Part shown: piece after piece, positions 1 to 6,094 of the stretch | How positions within the stretch are numbered: position 1 is the stretch's first letter | Layout of the letters: each line of letters begins with the position of its first letter | Origin: an uncultured Oscillospiraceae bacterium | GTDB taxonomy: Bacteria; Bacillota; Clostridia; Oscillospirales; Ruminococcaceae | Length of the DNA: 7,685 nucleotides | NCBI GenBank assembly: GCA_910579545.1 | Contig: CAJTVI010000095.1 | Location: forward strand, 1-7,685 | Direction: 5' to 3' | The notes under the pieces: generated by a model | Seen by the model: only the letters and a program-made list of their open reading frames with translations | Database searches by the model: none | Told to the model about the DNA's origin: nothing | Made by a program: the position numbers and the translations under genes

Positions 1-52
1 GGCAGGCCATTCGGCCCGCCGGGGCGGCGCGGTTTTGTTTGTTGGCCGCGGC

Positions 53-1951
53 TTACTCCCTCGCGGCGATCTCGGCTGTGACCTTTTGAATAAAGTCGGC
101 GGGGGACATCACGCCGCCGTTTTCCTCTTTGCGGGCGCGCACGGCCACCGTGCCGGCCTCCATCTCCTTGTCGCCCACCACCAGCATATAGGGGATCTTT
201 TTCAGCTGGGCCTCCCGGATCTTGTAGCCCATCTTTTCGCTGCGGTAGTCCCCCTCGGCGCGGATGCCGGCGGCGTCCAGCCGGGCCTCCAGCTGCCGGG
301 CGTAGTCGTGCGCGCGGTCGGTGATGGGGATCACCACCGCCTGCACCGGCGCAAGCCAGGTGGGGAAGGCACCGGCAAAATGCTCGATCAAAATGCCGAT
401 AAACCGCTCGATGCTGCCAAACACCACCCGGTGGATCATCACAGGGCGGTGCTTCTGGCCGTCCTCGCCGGTGTACTCCAGCTCAAACCGCTCGGGCAGC
501 TGCATGTCCAGCTGGATGGTGCCGCACTGCCAGGTGCGGCCGATGGCGTCCACCAGGTGGAAGTCCAGCTTGGGGCCGTAGAACGCGCCGTCCCCCTCGT
601 TGACCGTGTACTCCCGGCCCAGCTCCTCCAGCGCGCCGCGCAGCCCCTCGGTGGCCTGCTCCCAGGCCTCCTCGCTGCCCATGTGGTCCTCGGGCATGGT
701 CGAAAGCTCGATGTGGTACTCAAACCCGAACTTGGTGTACACCTCGTCGATGAGCTTTACCACCCCCTTGATCTCGCTCTTGATCTGGTCGGGGGTCATA
801 AAGATGTGGGCGTCGTCCTGGTTAAAGCAGCGCACCCGCATCAGCCCGTGCAGCGCGCCCGAAAGCTCGTGCCGGTGCACCAGCCCGATCTCGCCCATCC
901 GCAGCGGCAGGTCCCGGTAGGAGCGGGGCTGGGTCTGGTAGACCAGGATGCCGCCCGGGCAGTTCATCGGCTTGATGGCAAAGTCGGTGTCGTCGATCAC
1001 GGTGGTGTACATGTTCTTCTTGTAGTGGTCCCAGTGGCCGCTGCGCTCCCAAAGGCTGCGGTTGAGCATGATGGGGGTGCTGATCTCCTGGTAGCCGGCC
1101 TTGTGGTGGATCTCGCGCCAGTAGTCGAGCAATGTGTTTTTCAGCACCATGCCCTTGGGCAAAAAGAAGGGGAAGCCGGGGCCCTCCTCCAAAAGGGCAA
1201 ACAGCTCAAGCTCCTTGCCCAGCCGGCGGTGGTCGCGTTTCGCCGCCTCCTCCATCCGCTTCTGGTACTCCTCCAGCATACTCGCTTTGGGGAAGGCGAT
1301 GCCGTACAGCCGGTCCAGGCTGTCGCGGGCAGCGTCCGCCCGCCAGTAGGCCGCGGCAACCTTGGTCAGCTTTACCGCCTTCAGCGCGCCGGTGCTCATC
1401 AGGTGCGGCCCGGCGCACAGGTCGGTAAAATCCCCCTGCTGGTACACGCTCAGCTGCCAGCCCTTTTCGGCGTACTCCTCCAGCAGCTCTAACTTATAGT
1501 CCTGCCCGGCAAACAGGGCGCGGCCCTCCTCTGCCGTGATGATCCGCTTTTCCACCGGCTCGTCCTGCTTGATAAGCTTTTTCATCTCGGCCTCGATGGC
1601 CTCAAAATCGCCGGTGGTCAGCGGCCGGCCGGCCTTGATGTCGTAGTACCAGCCGTTTTCCAGCGCCGGCCCGATGCCGAACTTTGCCTCGGGGAAAAGG
1701 TGCTGCACCGCCTGGGCCATCACGTGGGCGGCGGTGTGCCAGAAGGCGTGCTGGCCTTCGGGGTCCTCAAAGGTCAAAATTTCCAAACTGCAGTTCTGGG
1801 TCAGCGGGGTGCGCAGGTCGCACGCCTCGCCGTCGATTTTTGCCGCGCAGGCCGCCTTGTACAGCCCCGGGCCGATGCTCTTTGCCACCTCGGCGGCGGT
1901 GGTGCCCTCGGCCACCTCGCGGATGGCGCCCTTCAGGTTTACTTGCAGCAT
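53..1951 (-). CDS. thrS: Threonyl-tRNA synthetase, complete (632 aa)
   Basis: Class II aminoacyl-tRNA synthetase that charges tRNA-Thr in the cytoplasm; length is typical of the family. Seen in the protein: an N-terminal TGS domain (about 1-62); an editing domain with H72-x3-H76 and C179-x3-H183; a catalytic core with the MNCPGG segment, motif 2 around R360-R374 and motif 3 near GSIERFIGI (512-520); and an anticodon-binding domain (about 535-632). The three zinc ligands known in this family match C331, H382 and H507. The start at 1951 was chosen because it begins the TGS domain (MLQVNLKG) and has GGAGGAGAG 3 nt upstream. The same frame stays open for another ~390 codons upstream, but that stretch is leader and non-protein-like sequence. 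The gene is transcribed alone, divergently from the HAD gene, behind a T-box leader, so it should respond to uncharged tRNA-Thr. No key residue is missing. Confidence 0.98.
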   Translation of the reverse strand: MLQVNLKGAIREVAEGTTAAEVAKSIGPGLYKAACAAKIDGEACDLRTPLTQNCSLEILTFEDPEGQHAFWHTAAHVMAQAVQHLFPEAKFGIGPALENGWYYDIKAGRPLTTGDFEAIEAEMKKLIKQDEPVEKRIITAEEGRALFAGQDYKLELLEEYAEKGWQLSVYQQGDFTDLCAGPHLMSTGALKAVKLTKVAAAYWRADAARDSLDRLYGIAFPKASMLEEYQKRMEEAAKRDHRRLGKELELFALLEEGPGFPFFLPKGMVLKNTLLDYWREIHHKAGYQEISTPIMLNRSLWERSGHWDHYKKNMYTTVIDDTDFAIKPMNCPGGILVYQTQPRSYRDLPLRMGEIGLVHRHELSGALHGLMRVRCFNQDDAHIFMTPDQIKSEIKGVVKLIDEVYTKFGFEYHIELSTMPEDHMGSEEAWEQATEGLRGALEELGREYTVNEGDGAFYGPKLDFHLVDAIGRTWQCGTIQLDMQLPERFELEYTGEDGQKHRPVMIHRVVFGSIERFIGILIEHFAGAFPTWLAPVQAVVIPITDRAHDYARQLEARLDAAGIRAEGDYRSEKMGYKIREAQLKKIPYMLVVGDKEMEAGTVAVRARKEENGGVMSPADFIQKVTAEIAARE

Positions 1952-1977
1952 TGTCTCTCCTCCATTCGTTTTCTTGC

Positions 1978-2003
1978 GCCCCCGGCTGTGCCGGGGGCTT
2001 TTT
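1978..2003 (+). terminator. Terminator-like hairpin facing away from thrS
   Basis: GCCCCCGGC (1978-1986), loop TGT, GCCGGGGGC (1990-1998), then TTTTT (1999-2003): a 9-bp perfect stem with a T-run on the plus strand. No plus-strand gene precedes it. In the thrS transcript it would be a hairpin in the untranslated leader, between the T-box terminator and the ribosome binding site, with no U-tract after it. It may block antisense transcription from the HAD side or be an mRNA stabilising or processing element; the function is unknown. Confidence 0.55.
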
Positions 2004-2060
2004 GCGGGCGGCTTTTGCGCTCTGGCAAGCCTTTTTGGGGCTGCCGCCCTCATGCCGGCA

Positions 2061-2124
2061 AACAAAAACGCCCCACCCCGCCGCCAGACGCCTGAAAGCG
2101 CCCGGCTGCCAACGGGGTGAGACG
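2061..2124 (-). terminator. T-box intrinsic terminator (attenuator) before thrS
   Basis: On the minus strand, CGTCTCACCCCG (2124-2113) pairs over 12 bp (two G-U) with CGGGGTGGGGCG (2080-2069). An inner helix GCCGGGCGC/GCGTCTGGC caps the stem, and TTTTTGTT (2068-2061) follows. The 5' arm is shared with the antiterminator, so this is the regulated OFF structure of the leader. Confidence 0.92.
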
Positions 2125-2386
2125 CGCAAAATGCTCTGCGGTGTCCCACGGTTCCACCCGAATTGCGCGCGGCCCCGGCCGTTTGGCCCAAAGGGCGGCG
2201 CGCCTCATCAGCGGCTGTAACGGGCCGTGCCCGGCGGGGGTTCGCCCCCGCGCTCCGCGGTGGTAGGCGCTCCGGGCTGCCGGCAGGGCCGCTTGCAGCG
2301 CGCCGGGATAAAACCGGCGGCGGCCTTCTCTGGTGCTGGTGCTCCGGGGCCTGTGTCCGCGTCAACGCTTTTGCGGAATGGGTCCT
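2061..2386 (-). promoter_or_regulatory. Threonine-specific T-box riboswitch leader of thrS
   Basis: Read on the minus strand, the leader holds the T-box sequence GGGTGGAACCGTG (2159-2147). The antiterminator can be drawn as CGGG, a 7-nt TGGAACC bulge, then GTGGGAC pairing with GTCTCAC and CCCG downstream. The same downstream strand instead forms the terminator stem, so the two folds exclude each other, as T-boxes require. At the base of Stem I, CGCGG (2361-2357) pairs with CCGCG (2260-2256), flanked by UUGA opposite GA, which resembles the usual kink-turn. Just above, a loop closed by AGGC (2352-2349) and GCCT (2268-2265) exposes ACC (2264-2262) followed by A: a threonine specifier. A hairpin with a 7-bp GC arm and CGAA loop (2251-2234) and further GC-rich helices fill the middle. 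Known of the class: uncharged tRNA binding favours antitermination. The start is inferred from the promoter. Confidence 0.93.
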
Positions 2387-2392
2387 GCGGAT

Positions 2393-2421
2393 ATTGTACC
2401 CCCGCGCCCCGGCAAAGTCAA
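2393..2421 (-). promoter_or_regulatory. thrS promoter (sigma-A type)
   Basis: Minus strand -35 TTGACT (2421-2416), 17-bp spacer, -10 TACAAT (2398-2393). Only one base departs from consensus in each box and the spacing is optimal. It places the transcript start at about 2386, just ahead of the T-box Stem I, which supports both calls. Confidence 0.88.
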
Positions 2422-2467
2422 GCCCTCCTGGCGGATCGCCGCCCTGCCGCCCGGGCCGCTCCGCCCC

Positions 2468-2497
2468 TTGCGCCGGACGCGCGCGGGGGCGTATAAT
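2468..2497 (+). promoter_or_regulatory. Promoter for the HAD phosphatase / DNA glycosylase pair
   Basis: A perfect -10 TATAAT (2492-2497) lies 18 bp after a weak -35 TTGCGC (2468-2473), in otherwise GC-rich sequence. The predicted transcript start is about 2504, giving a ~90-nt leader before the ATG at 2594. It is divergent from the thrS promoter, with 46 bp between the two -35 boxes. Confidence 0.7.
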
Positions 2498-2526
2498 AAA
2501 AGCCGGCATCAAAAAAAGCCGGCATC
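2498..2526 (+). repeat. Two 13-bp direct repeats at the HAD transcript start
   Basis: AAAAGCCGGCATC occurs at 2498-2510 and again at 2514-2526, a 16-bp period. The GCCGGC cores are self-complementary, so the pair could also form a 6-bp hairpin in the transcript. The second GGCATC could instead pair with GATGCC just downstream (about 2538-2543). The position right after the -10 box would suit an operator, but no known regulator site was recognised. Confidence 0.6.
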
Positions 2527-2593
2527 TGTAAAACGGGATGCCCCGGGGGCCGCGCGGGCCCCTGCCAAGAAAAGCGGCGGGAGGATAAACGCC

Positions 2594-3490
2594 ATGGGTA
2601 CAAAGGCAAAGGCAGGGCAGCTGCCCTATCAGCTCATCGCCCTGGATGTGGACGGCACCCTTGTGGAGGCTGGCTGCGGCTGCGCCCGGCCGGCGGTGCA
2701 GCGGGCGGTGCGCGCGGTGCAGGCGCTGGGCGCAAAGGTGGTCATTGCCAGCGGGCGCTGCCAGTTTGCGGCGGTGGACCCCAAGGTGCTGGGCGGCATC
2801 CGGCCGGACTACGCCGTCTGCGCCGGCGGCGCGCAGCTGATGGACGCGGCCGGCCGTGAGCTGTTTGCCCGCACCCTGACTCCCGAGCAGATGTACGCCC
2901 TGGTGGATTTTTGCGAAAACTATGGGCACGAGCTGGCCTTTTCCTTCAGCGACCACTACTATGTCTACATCGGCTACGAGGCGGTGGCCGAGCACTACCG
3001 CGCCCTGGCCGAGCACGCCGAGTTCATCCGGGACGGCGAGGACCAGGACCGCCACCTGCAAAGCATGCCCTACGCGGCCTTCTGCCACATGCCGGCGGCC
3101 CAGGCGGCCGCGTTTGGGCGGCTGTACGGCCATCTGGGGCTGCGGTTCGTGCCCTACGCGCCGGATTGGTACGACGTCTGCCAGGCCGGCCTTACCAAGG
3201 CCAGCGGCCTTGCCGCCCTTTTGGACCGGCTGGGCCTTTCCGCCAGCGGAATGCTGGCGATGGGGGACGCCGAAAACGACCTGGAGATGCTTAAAATGGC
3301 CGGCCTTGGGGTGGCTATGGGAAACGCCGCCCCGCTGGCAAAGGCGGCGGCCGACCGGATCGCGCCGGACGTCAAGCAGGACGGCGCGGCCATCTTGCTG
3401 GACGAGGTGTTCGGCCTTGGGCTGGGCCTTGCGCCGGCGGCCGGAACAGGACAGGCCGCCCCCGGCGGGGGAGAGGGGGCGGCGTTATGA
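2594..3490 (+). CDS. Cof-type HAD-IIB family hydrolase (298 aa)
   Basis: Predicted cytoplasmic, magnesium-dependent phosphatase of the haloacid dehalogenase superfamily, acting on small phosphorylated metabolites; the substrate cannot be read from sequence. Seen: motif I DVDGTL with nucleophile D18 and acid/base D20, motif II at IASGR (S53), motif III lysine K202, and motif IV MGDAENDLEML (D225, D229). A long cap (about 85-195) between motifs II and III is the C2B type typical of Cof/YidA proteins. The usual closing GVAMGNA segment is present (239-245). The last ~20 residues are an Ala/Gly/Pro-rich tail beyond the fold. The start at 2594 has GGGAGGA about 9 nt upstream and lies a few residues before motif I; longer upstream frames run through the promoter. 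The stop overlaps the next gene's ATG (ATGA), so the two are translationally coupled. Confidence 0.9.
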   Translation: MGTKAKAGQLPYQLIALDVDGTLVEAGCGCARPAVQRAVRAVQALGAKVVIASGRCQFAAVDPKVLGGIRPDYAVCAGGAQLMDAAGRELFARTLTPEQMYALVDFCENYGHELAFSFSDHYYVYIGYEAVAEHYRALAEHAEFIRDGEDQDRHLQSMPYAAFCHMPAAQAAAFGRLYGHLGLRFVPYAPDWYDVCQAGLTKASGLAALLDRLGLSASGMLAMGDAENDLEMLKMAGLGVAMGNAAPLAKAAADRIAPDVKQDGAAILLDEVFGLGLGLAPAAGTGQAAPGGGEGAAL

Positions 3491-4002
3491 GCCTTGCGCC
3501 GGTGTTTGCCCCAAACGCCCGGCTGCTCATTCTGGGCAGCTGGCCCAGCCCCAAAAGCTGGGAGATGGGTTTTTATTACGGCCACCCCCAAAACCGGTTC
3601 TGGCCGCTGCTGGCCCGCCTGTGCGGCTGCGAAGCGCCCGCCCGGCTGGATATCCCGTCCAAGCGCGCGCTGATCGAGCGGCACGGCCTCGCCTTGTGGG
3701 ACACCCTCGCCAGCTGCACCATCACCGGCGCGTCGGACGTTTCGATCCGGGATGCGGTGCCCAACGACATCCCGGCCCTCTGCCGCCGCCTGCCCATCGA
3801 GCGGGTGGTCTGCAATGGGGCGGCGGCCGCCCGCATCTACGAAAAATACGCCCAGGCGGCCAGCGGCATCCCGGCCGTCCGGCTGCCCAGCACCAGCCCG
3901 GCCAACGCCGCCTGGAGCCTGGACAGGCTGGCCGAAGCCTGGGGCGCGGCCCTGGGCCCCTACCTTGCGCCCGGCCCGGATGGGGCGGGGGAGGGGGCCT
4001 GA
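3487..4002 (+). CDS. UDG-superfamily DNA glycosylase, probable deoxyinosine (hypoxanthine) glycosylase (171 aa)
   Basis: Small single-domain glycosylase, predicted to remove deaminated bases (hypoxanthine, perhaps uracil) from DNA in base-excision repair. Seen: an N-terminal strand and first active-site loop LILGSWPS (14-21), then YGHPQNRFWPLL (31-42), WDTLASC (71-77), a buried VVCNG strand (107-111) and the second conserved loop LPSTSPAN (133-140). The HPxNRFW segment followed by LPSTSPA is the pattern I associate with the family-6 hypoxanthine glycosylase group rather than classic Ung, whose GQDPYH motif is absent. N36 is my candidate for the catalytic polar residue. Length fits the family (about 160-170 aa). 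The start overlaps the HAD stop by 4 bp and has a G-rich ribosome site (GGGGGAGAGGGGG) about 7 nt upstream. Pairing with a HAD phosphatase would suit nucleotide or DNA sanitation, but that link is inference. Confidence 0.87.
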   Translation: MSLAPVFAPNARLLILGSWPSPKSWEMGFYYGHPQNRFWPLLARLCGCEAPARLDIPSKRALIERHGLALWDTLASCTITGASDVSIRDAVPNDIPALCRRLPIERVVCNGAAAARIYEKYAQAASGIPAVRLPSTSPANAAWSLDRLAEAWGAALGPYLAPGPDGAGEGA

Positions 4003-4017
4003 TTTCGATCGGCCCGC

Positions 4018-4034
4018 GCCGCCCGGCGGCTTTT
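4018..4034 (+). terminator. Possible weak intrinsic terminator after the glycosylase
   Basis: GCCGC (4018-4022), loop CCG, GCGGC (4026-4030), then TTTT. The stem is short but all G-C. Its position 16 nt after the stop, before the next promoter, fits separation of the two transcription units. Confidence 0.4.
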
Positions 4035-4086
4035 GGCGGCCCCGCCCGGCCATGTTTAAAGCCAGGTTTTGCCGCATTTGCCGCTC

Positions 4087-4115
4087 TTGCATTTTTTGCA
4101 CAAAAAAGGTACAAT
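4087..4115 (+). promoter_or_regulatory. Promoter of the xpaC-like/telA unit
   Basis: -35 TTGCAT (4087-4092), 17-bp spacer, -10 TACAAT (4110-4115), inside an AT-rich island in a GC-rich background. The predicted start is about 4122, giving an ~85-nt leader. The -10 box is the left part of the inverted repeat at 4110-4137. Confidence 0.78.
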
Positions 4116-4137
4116 AATCTGTAACGCTATTATTGTA
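4110..4137. promoter_or_regulatory. Perfect 9-bp inverted repeat, likely operator
   Basis: TACAATAAT (4110-4118), a 10-nt spacer, and ATTATTGTA (4129-4137) are exact reverse complements, with 19 bp between arm centres, about two helical turns. The left arm contains the -10 box and the right arm lies just past the transcript start, the usual place for a dimeric repressor. No T-run follows, so it is unlikely to be a terminator. No regulator is encoded in the window. Confidence 0.6.
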
Positions 4138-4206
4138 TAGGGACGGCAAAAAGCGCCGGCAGGCTTTGCGCCTTTGCCCCAACGCAAACCAAGAGCGAGG
4201 CTTTGT

Positions 4207-4833
4207 ATGAGCAAGTGGATCACCAAAACCGAAAAATCCGTCCTGCCCCTTTACGCGGCGGGGTTGGCGGCGTTGCTGTGCTGCGCGCTGCTGCCGGTTT
4301 ACCGGCTCTGGGCGCTGGCGGTCACCGCCGCCCTCACCGCCGGGGCCTACCTTGCGGCGGCGCGGCTCTGCCCCGACCGGGTCACCCGGATCGAGCAGCC
4401 CTTTTTGACCGGCCGGGAGGATGCCGACGAGATGCTGGCCGCCATCGACAAGGGGGTCAAGCAGCTGCGCGCCCTCAACGACGCCATCCCGGACGACGCC
4501 CTCTCCGCCTCCATCTCCCGGATGGAAAAGGCCGGCCAAGGCATCCTGGCCGAGCTGGAGCGCTCGCCGGACAAGGCCCCCGCTTTGCGCCGGTTTGCCA
4601 ACCACTACCTGCCGGACGCGGTCAAGATCCTCTCCCTCTACGCCCGGCTGGACGCCGAGGGGGTGCGGGGCGAAAACGCCCGCGCGGCCCAGAGCTCGGT
4701 GGAGGCCAACGCCGCCTCGATCGCCGCCGCCTTTGAAAACCAGCTGGACGCCTTGTTTGCCGCCGAAGCCCTCGACCTCGACACCGACCTTGTGGTGCTG
4801 CAAAACATGCTCAAGGGCCAGGGGCTGGGCTGA
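4207..4833 (+). CDS. XpaC-like membrane protein (5-bromo-4-chloroindolyl phosphate hydrolysis family, 208 aa)
   Basis: Seen: two hydrophobic segments near the N-terminus (about 13-30 and 34-52) separated by a short turn, then a soluble, mostly helical C-terminal region carrying FLTGREDADEMLAAIDKG (66-83) and ANHYLPDAVKILSLYARL (131-148). This layout and these segments resemble the XpaC / halogen-hydrolase family. The enzymatic name comes from an old indicator-dye assay and the true biochemical role is not established. In many Firmicutes the gene lies next to a telA homologue, as here, which strongly supports the call. The start at 4207 has GAGCGAGG 6 nt upstream and leads straight into the membrane segments; an upstream in-frame TTG at 4174 lacks a good ribosome site. 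It probably anchors or partners the cytosolic TelA protein at the membrane (inference). Confidence 0.82.
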   Translation: MSKWITKTEKSVLPLYAAGLAALLCCALLPVYRLWALAVTAALTAGAYLAAARLCPDRVTRIEQPFLTGREDADEMLAAIDKGVKQLRALNDAIPDDALSASISRMEKAGQGILAELERSPDKAPALRRFANHYLPDAVKILSLYARLDAEGVRGENARAAQSSVEANAASIAAAFENQLDALFAAEALDLDTDLVVLQNMLKGQGLG

Positions 4834-4866
4834 TACGCCGGTTTTTAACGCCGCATCGCTTTTTAT

Positions 4867-4895
4867 TTGCCATACTGTTTTTCATAACTTATAAA
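4867..4895 (+). promoter_or_regulatory. Internal promoter for telA
   Basis: -35 TTGCCA (4867-4872), 17-bp spacer, -10 TATAAA (4890-4895), in a sudden AT-rich patch between the xpaC-like gene and telA. The predicted start is about 4902, 40 nt before the telA ATG. It would allow telA, the lemA-like gene and the TPM gene to be made independently of the upstream gene. Confidence 0.68.
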
Positions 4896-4941
4896 ATCCA
4901 AGCTGTGCCCGGCGCGGGCGCACAGAAAGGAAGACCCACCC

Positions 4942-6093
4942 ATGGAAGAAAAAATGACCCCCAGCCTGACCCTCGACGCCCCCGAGACCCCCACCCTCAC
5001 CCTGGACCCCCTGGCCGACGAGGCCGCGGCCGAGGAGCAGGCCCCCAAGGCCGAGCCGGTCAAGATCGAGGACACCCCCCTCACCCCCGAAGAGCAGAAG
5101 ATGGTGGACGACTTTGCCGAAAAGATCGACCTCACCAACACCAACTTAGTGCTGCAGTATGGCGCGGCCAGCCAGAAGAAGATCAGCGATTTCAGCGAGG
5201 CCGCGCTGGAAAAGGTGCGCACCAAGGATATGGGCGAGGTTGGCGGCATGATCACCAACTTAGTGGGCGAACTGAAAAACTTTGACGCCCAGGAGGAGTC
5301 CAAGGGCATCTTTGGGTTCTTTAAAAAGACCGGCTCGAGCCTGGAGCAGATGAAGACCAAGTACGCCAAGGTCGAGACCAACGTGGACAAGATCCAGGGC
5401 GTGCTCGAGGGGCACCAGGTCCAGCTGATGAAGGACATCGCCATGCTGGACAAGATGTACGAGCGCAACATGGTCTATTTTAAGGAGCTGTCCATGTACA
5501 TCCTGGCCGGCAAAAAGCGGCTGGCCCAGGTGCGGGAGACCGACCTCAAGGAACTGATGGCCAAGGCCGAGCGCACCGGCCTGCCCGAGGACGCCCAGGC
5601 CGCCCGGGACCTGGCCGACATGTGCACCCGGTTTGAGAAAAAGCTCTACGACCTTGAGCTTACCCGCAACATCTCGATCCAGATGGGCCCGCAGATCCGG
5701 CTGATCCAGAACAACAACACCATGATGGCCGAAAAGATCCAGACCAGCATCGTCAACACCATCCCGCTCTGGAAAAACCAGATGGTGCTGGCCCTAGGCA
5801 TGGCCCACAGCCAGCAGGCCATGGAGGCCCAGCGCGCGGTGAGCGACATGACCAACGAACTCCTCAAAAAGAACGCCGAGACCCTCAAGCAGGGCACCAT
5901 CGCCACGGCGCGGGAGTCCGAGCGAGGCATCGTGGACATCGAGACCCTGCAAAAGACCAACCGCAGCCTCATCGAGACCCTGGACGAGCTGGGCAAGATC
6001 CAGTCCGAGGGGCGGGCCAAGCGGGCCGCCGCCGAGGAGGAGCTGGGCCGCATCGAGGGCGAGCTGCGGCAGAAGCTGACGGAGCTCAAGTAA
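4942..6093 (+). CDS. telA: TelA-family toxic anion resistance protein (383 aa)
   Basis: Cytoplasmic, almost wholly helical protein of the TelA family, associated with resistance to tellurite, other toxic anions and some cell-envelope stresses; its molecular mechanism is unknown. Seen: an acidic, Pro/Thr-rich N-terminus with a repeated LTLD element (residues 9-12 and 19-22); a conserved helical body with MDKMYERNMVYFKELSMYIL and a DLELTRNISIQMGPQIRLIQ-like core (central third), followed by the N-N-x-M-M-A-E-K-I-Q segment; and a charged coiled coil over the last ~50 residues. No signal peptide or membrane segment. Length matches the family. The start at 4942 has AGAAAGGAAG about 8 nt upstream; Met5 is a weaker alternative. 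It follows its usual partner xpaC and is separated by one base from the lemA-like gene. Codons look more strongly C/G-ending than in neighbours, perhaps reflecting high expression. Confidence 0.93.
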   Translation: MEEKMTPSLTLDAPETPTLTLDPLADEAAAEEQAPKAEPVKIEDTPLTPEEQKMVDDFAEKIDLTNTNLVLQYGAASQKKISDFSEAALEKVRTKDMGEVGGMITNLVGELKNFDAQEESKGIFGFFKKTGSSLEQMKTKYAKVETNVDKIQGVLEGHQVQLMKDIAMLDKMYERNMVYFKELSMYILAGKKRLAQVRETDLKELMAKAERTGLPEDAQAARDLADMCTRFEKKLYDLELTRNISIQMGPQIRLIQNNNTMMAEKIQTSIVNTIPLWKNQMVLALGMAHSQQAMEAQRAVSDMTNELLKKNAETLKQGTIATARESERGIVDIETLQKTNRSLIETLDELGKIQSEGRAKRAAAEEELGRIEGELRQKLTELK

Positions 6094-6094
6094 G

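Noticed and set aside
1..52. Terminator after thrS, or for a convergent gene
   Set aside because: GC-rich pairing is possible (GGCC/GGCC, CCGC/GCGG), and TTTTGTTTGTT lies on the plus strand at 33-43. The stems are only 4-5 bp with poor loops, and no U-run follows thrS in its own direction within the window.
35..1492. 485-codon open frame on the plus strand opposite thrS
   Set aside because: It is a GC-rich shadow frame with a His/Leu/Val-rich composition typical of antisense to biased codons, and no ribosome site or recognisable domain. thrS is certain on the other strand.
1952..3133. In-frame upstream extension of thrS of about 394 codons on the minus strand
   Set aside because: It runs through the T-box leader, both promoters and antisense to the HAD gene. 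Its composition is Arg/Pro/Ala-rich noise, and the TGS domain plus ribosome site fix the start at 1951.
4110..4137. Divergent minus-strand promoter using the mirrored TACAAT of the inverted repeat
   Set aside because: The position 17 bp upstream on the minus strand (4155-4160) reads GCCGGC, not a -35 box, and no minus-strand gene follows.
4174..4206. TTG start for a longer xpaC-like protein
   Set aside because: The 11 added residues have no ribosome site and are not membrane-like. The ATG at 4207 has GAGCGAGG at good spacing.
2922..4803. Long open frames overlapping the HAD, glycosylase and xpaC-like genes (400 codons plus strand, 549 codons minus strand)
   Set aside because: They span two or more real genes and the promoter region and have Arg/Pro/Gly-rich shadow composition. 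The overlapped genes have clear family motifs.
4863..6089. Ser/Arg/Leu-rich minus-strand frames opposite telA
   Set aside because: They are antisense shadows of the strongly biased telA codons, with no start signals and no domain resemblance.
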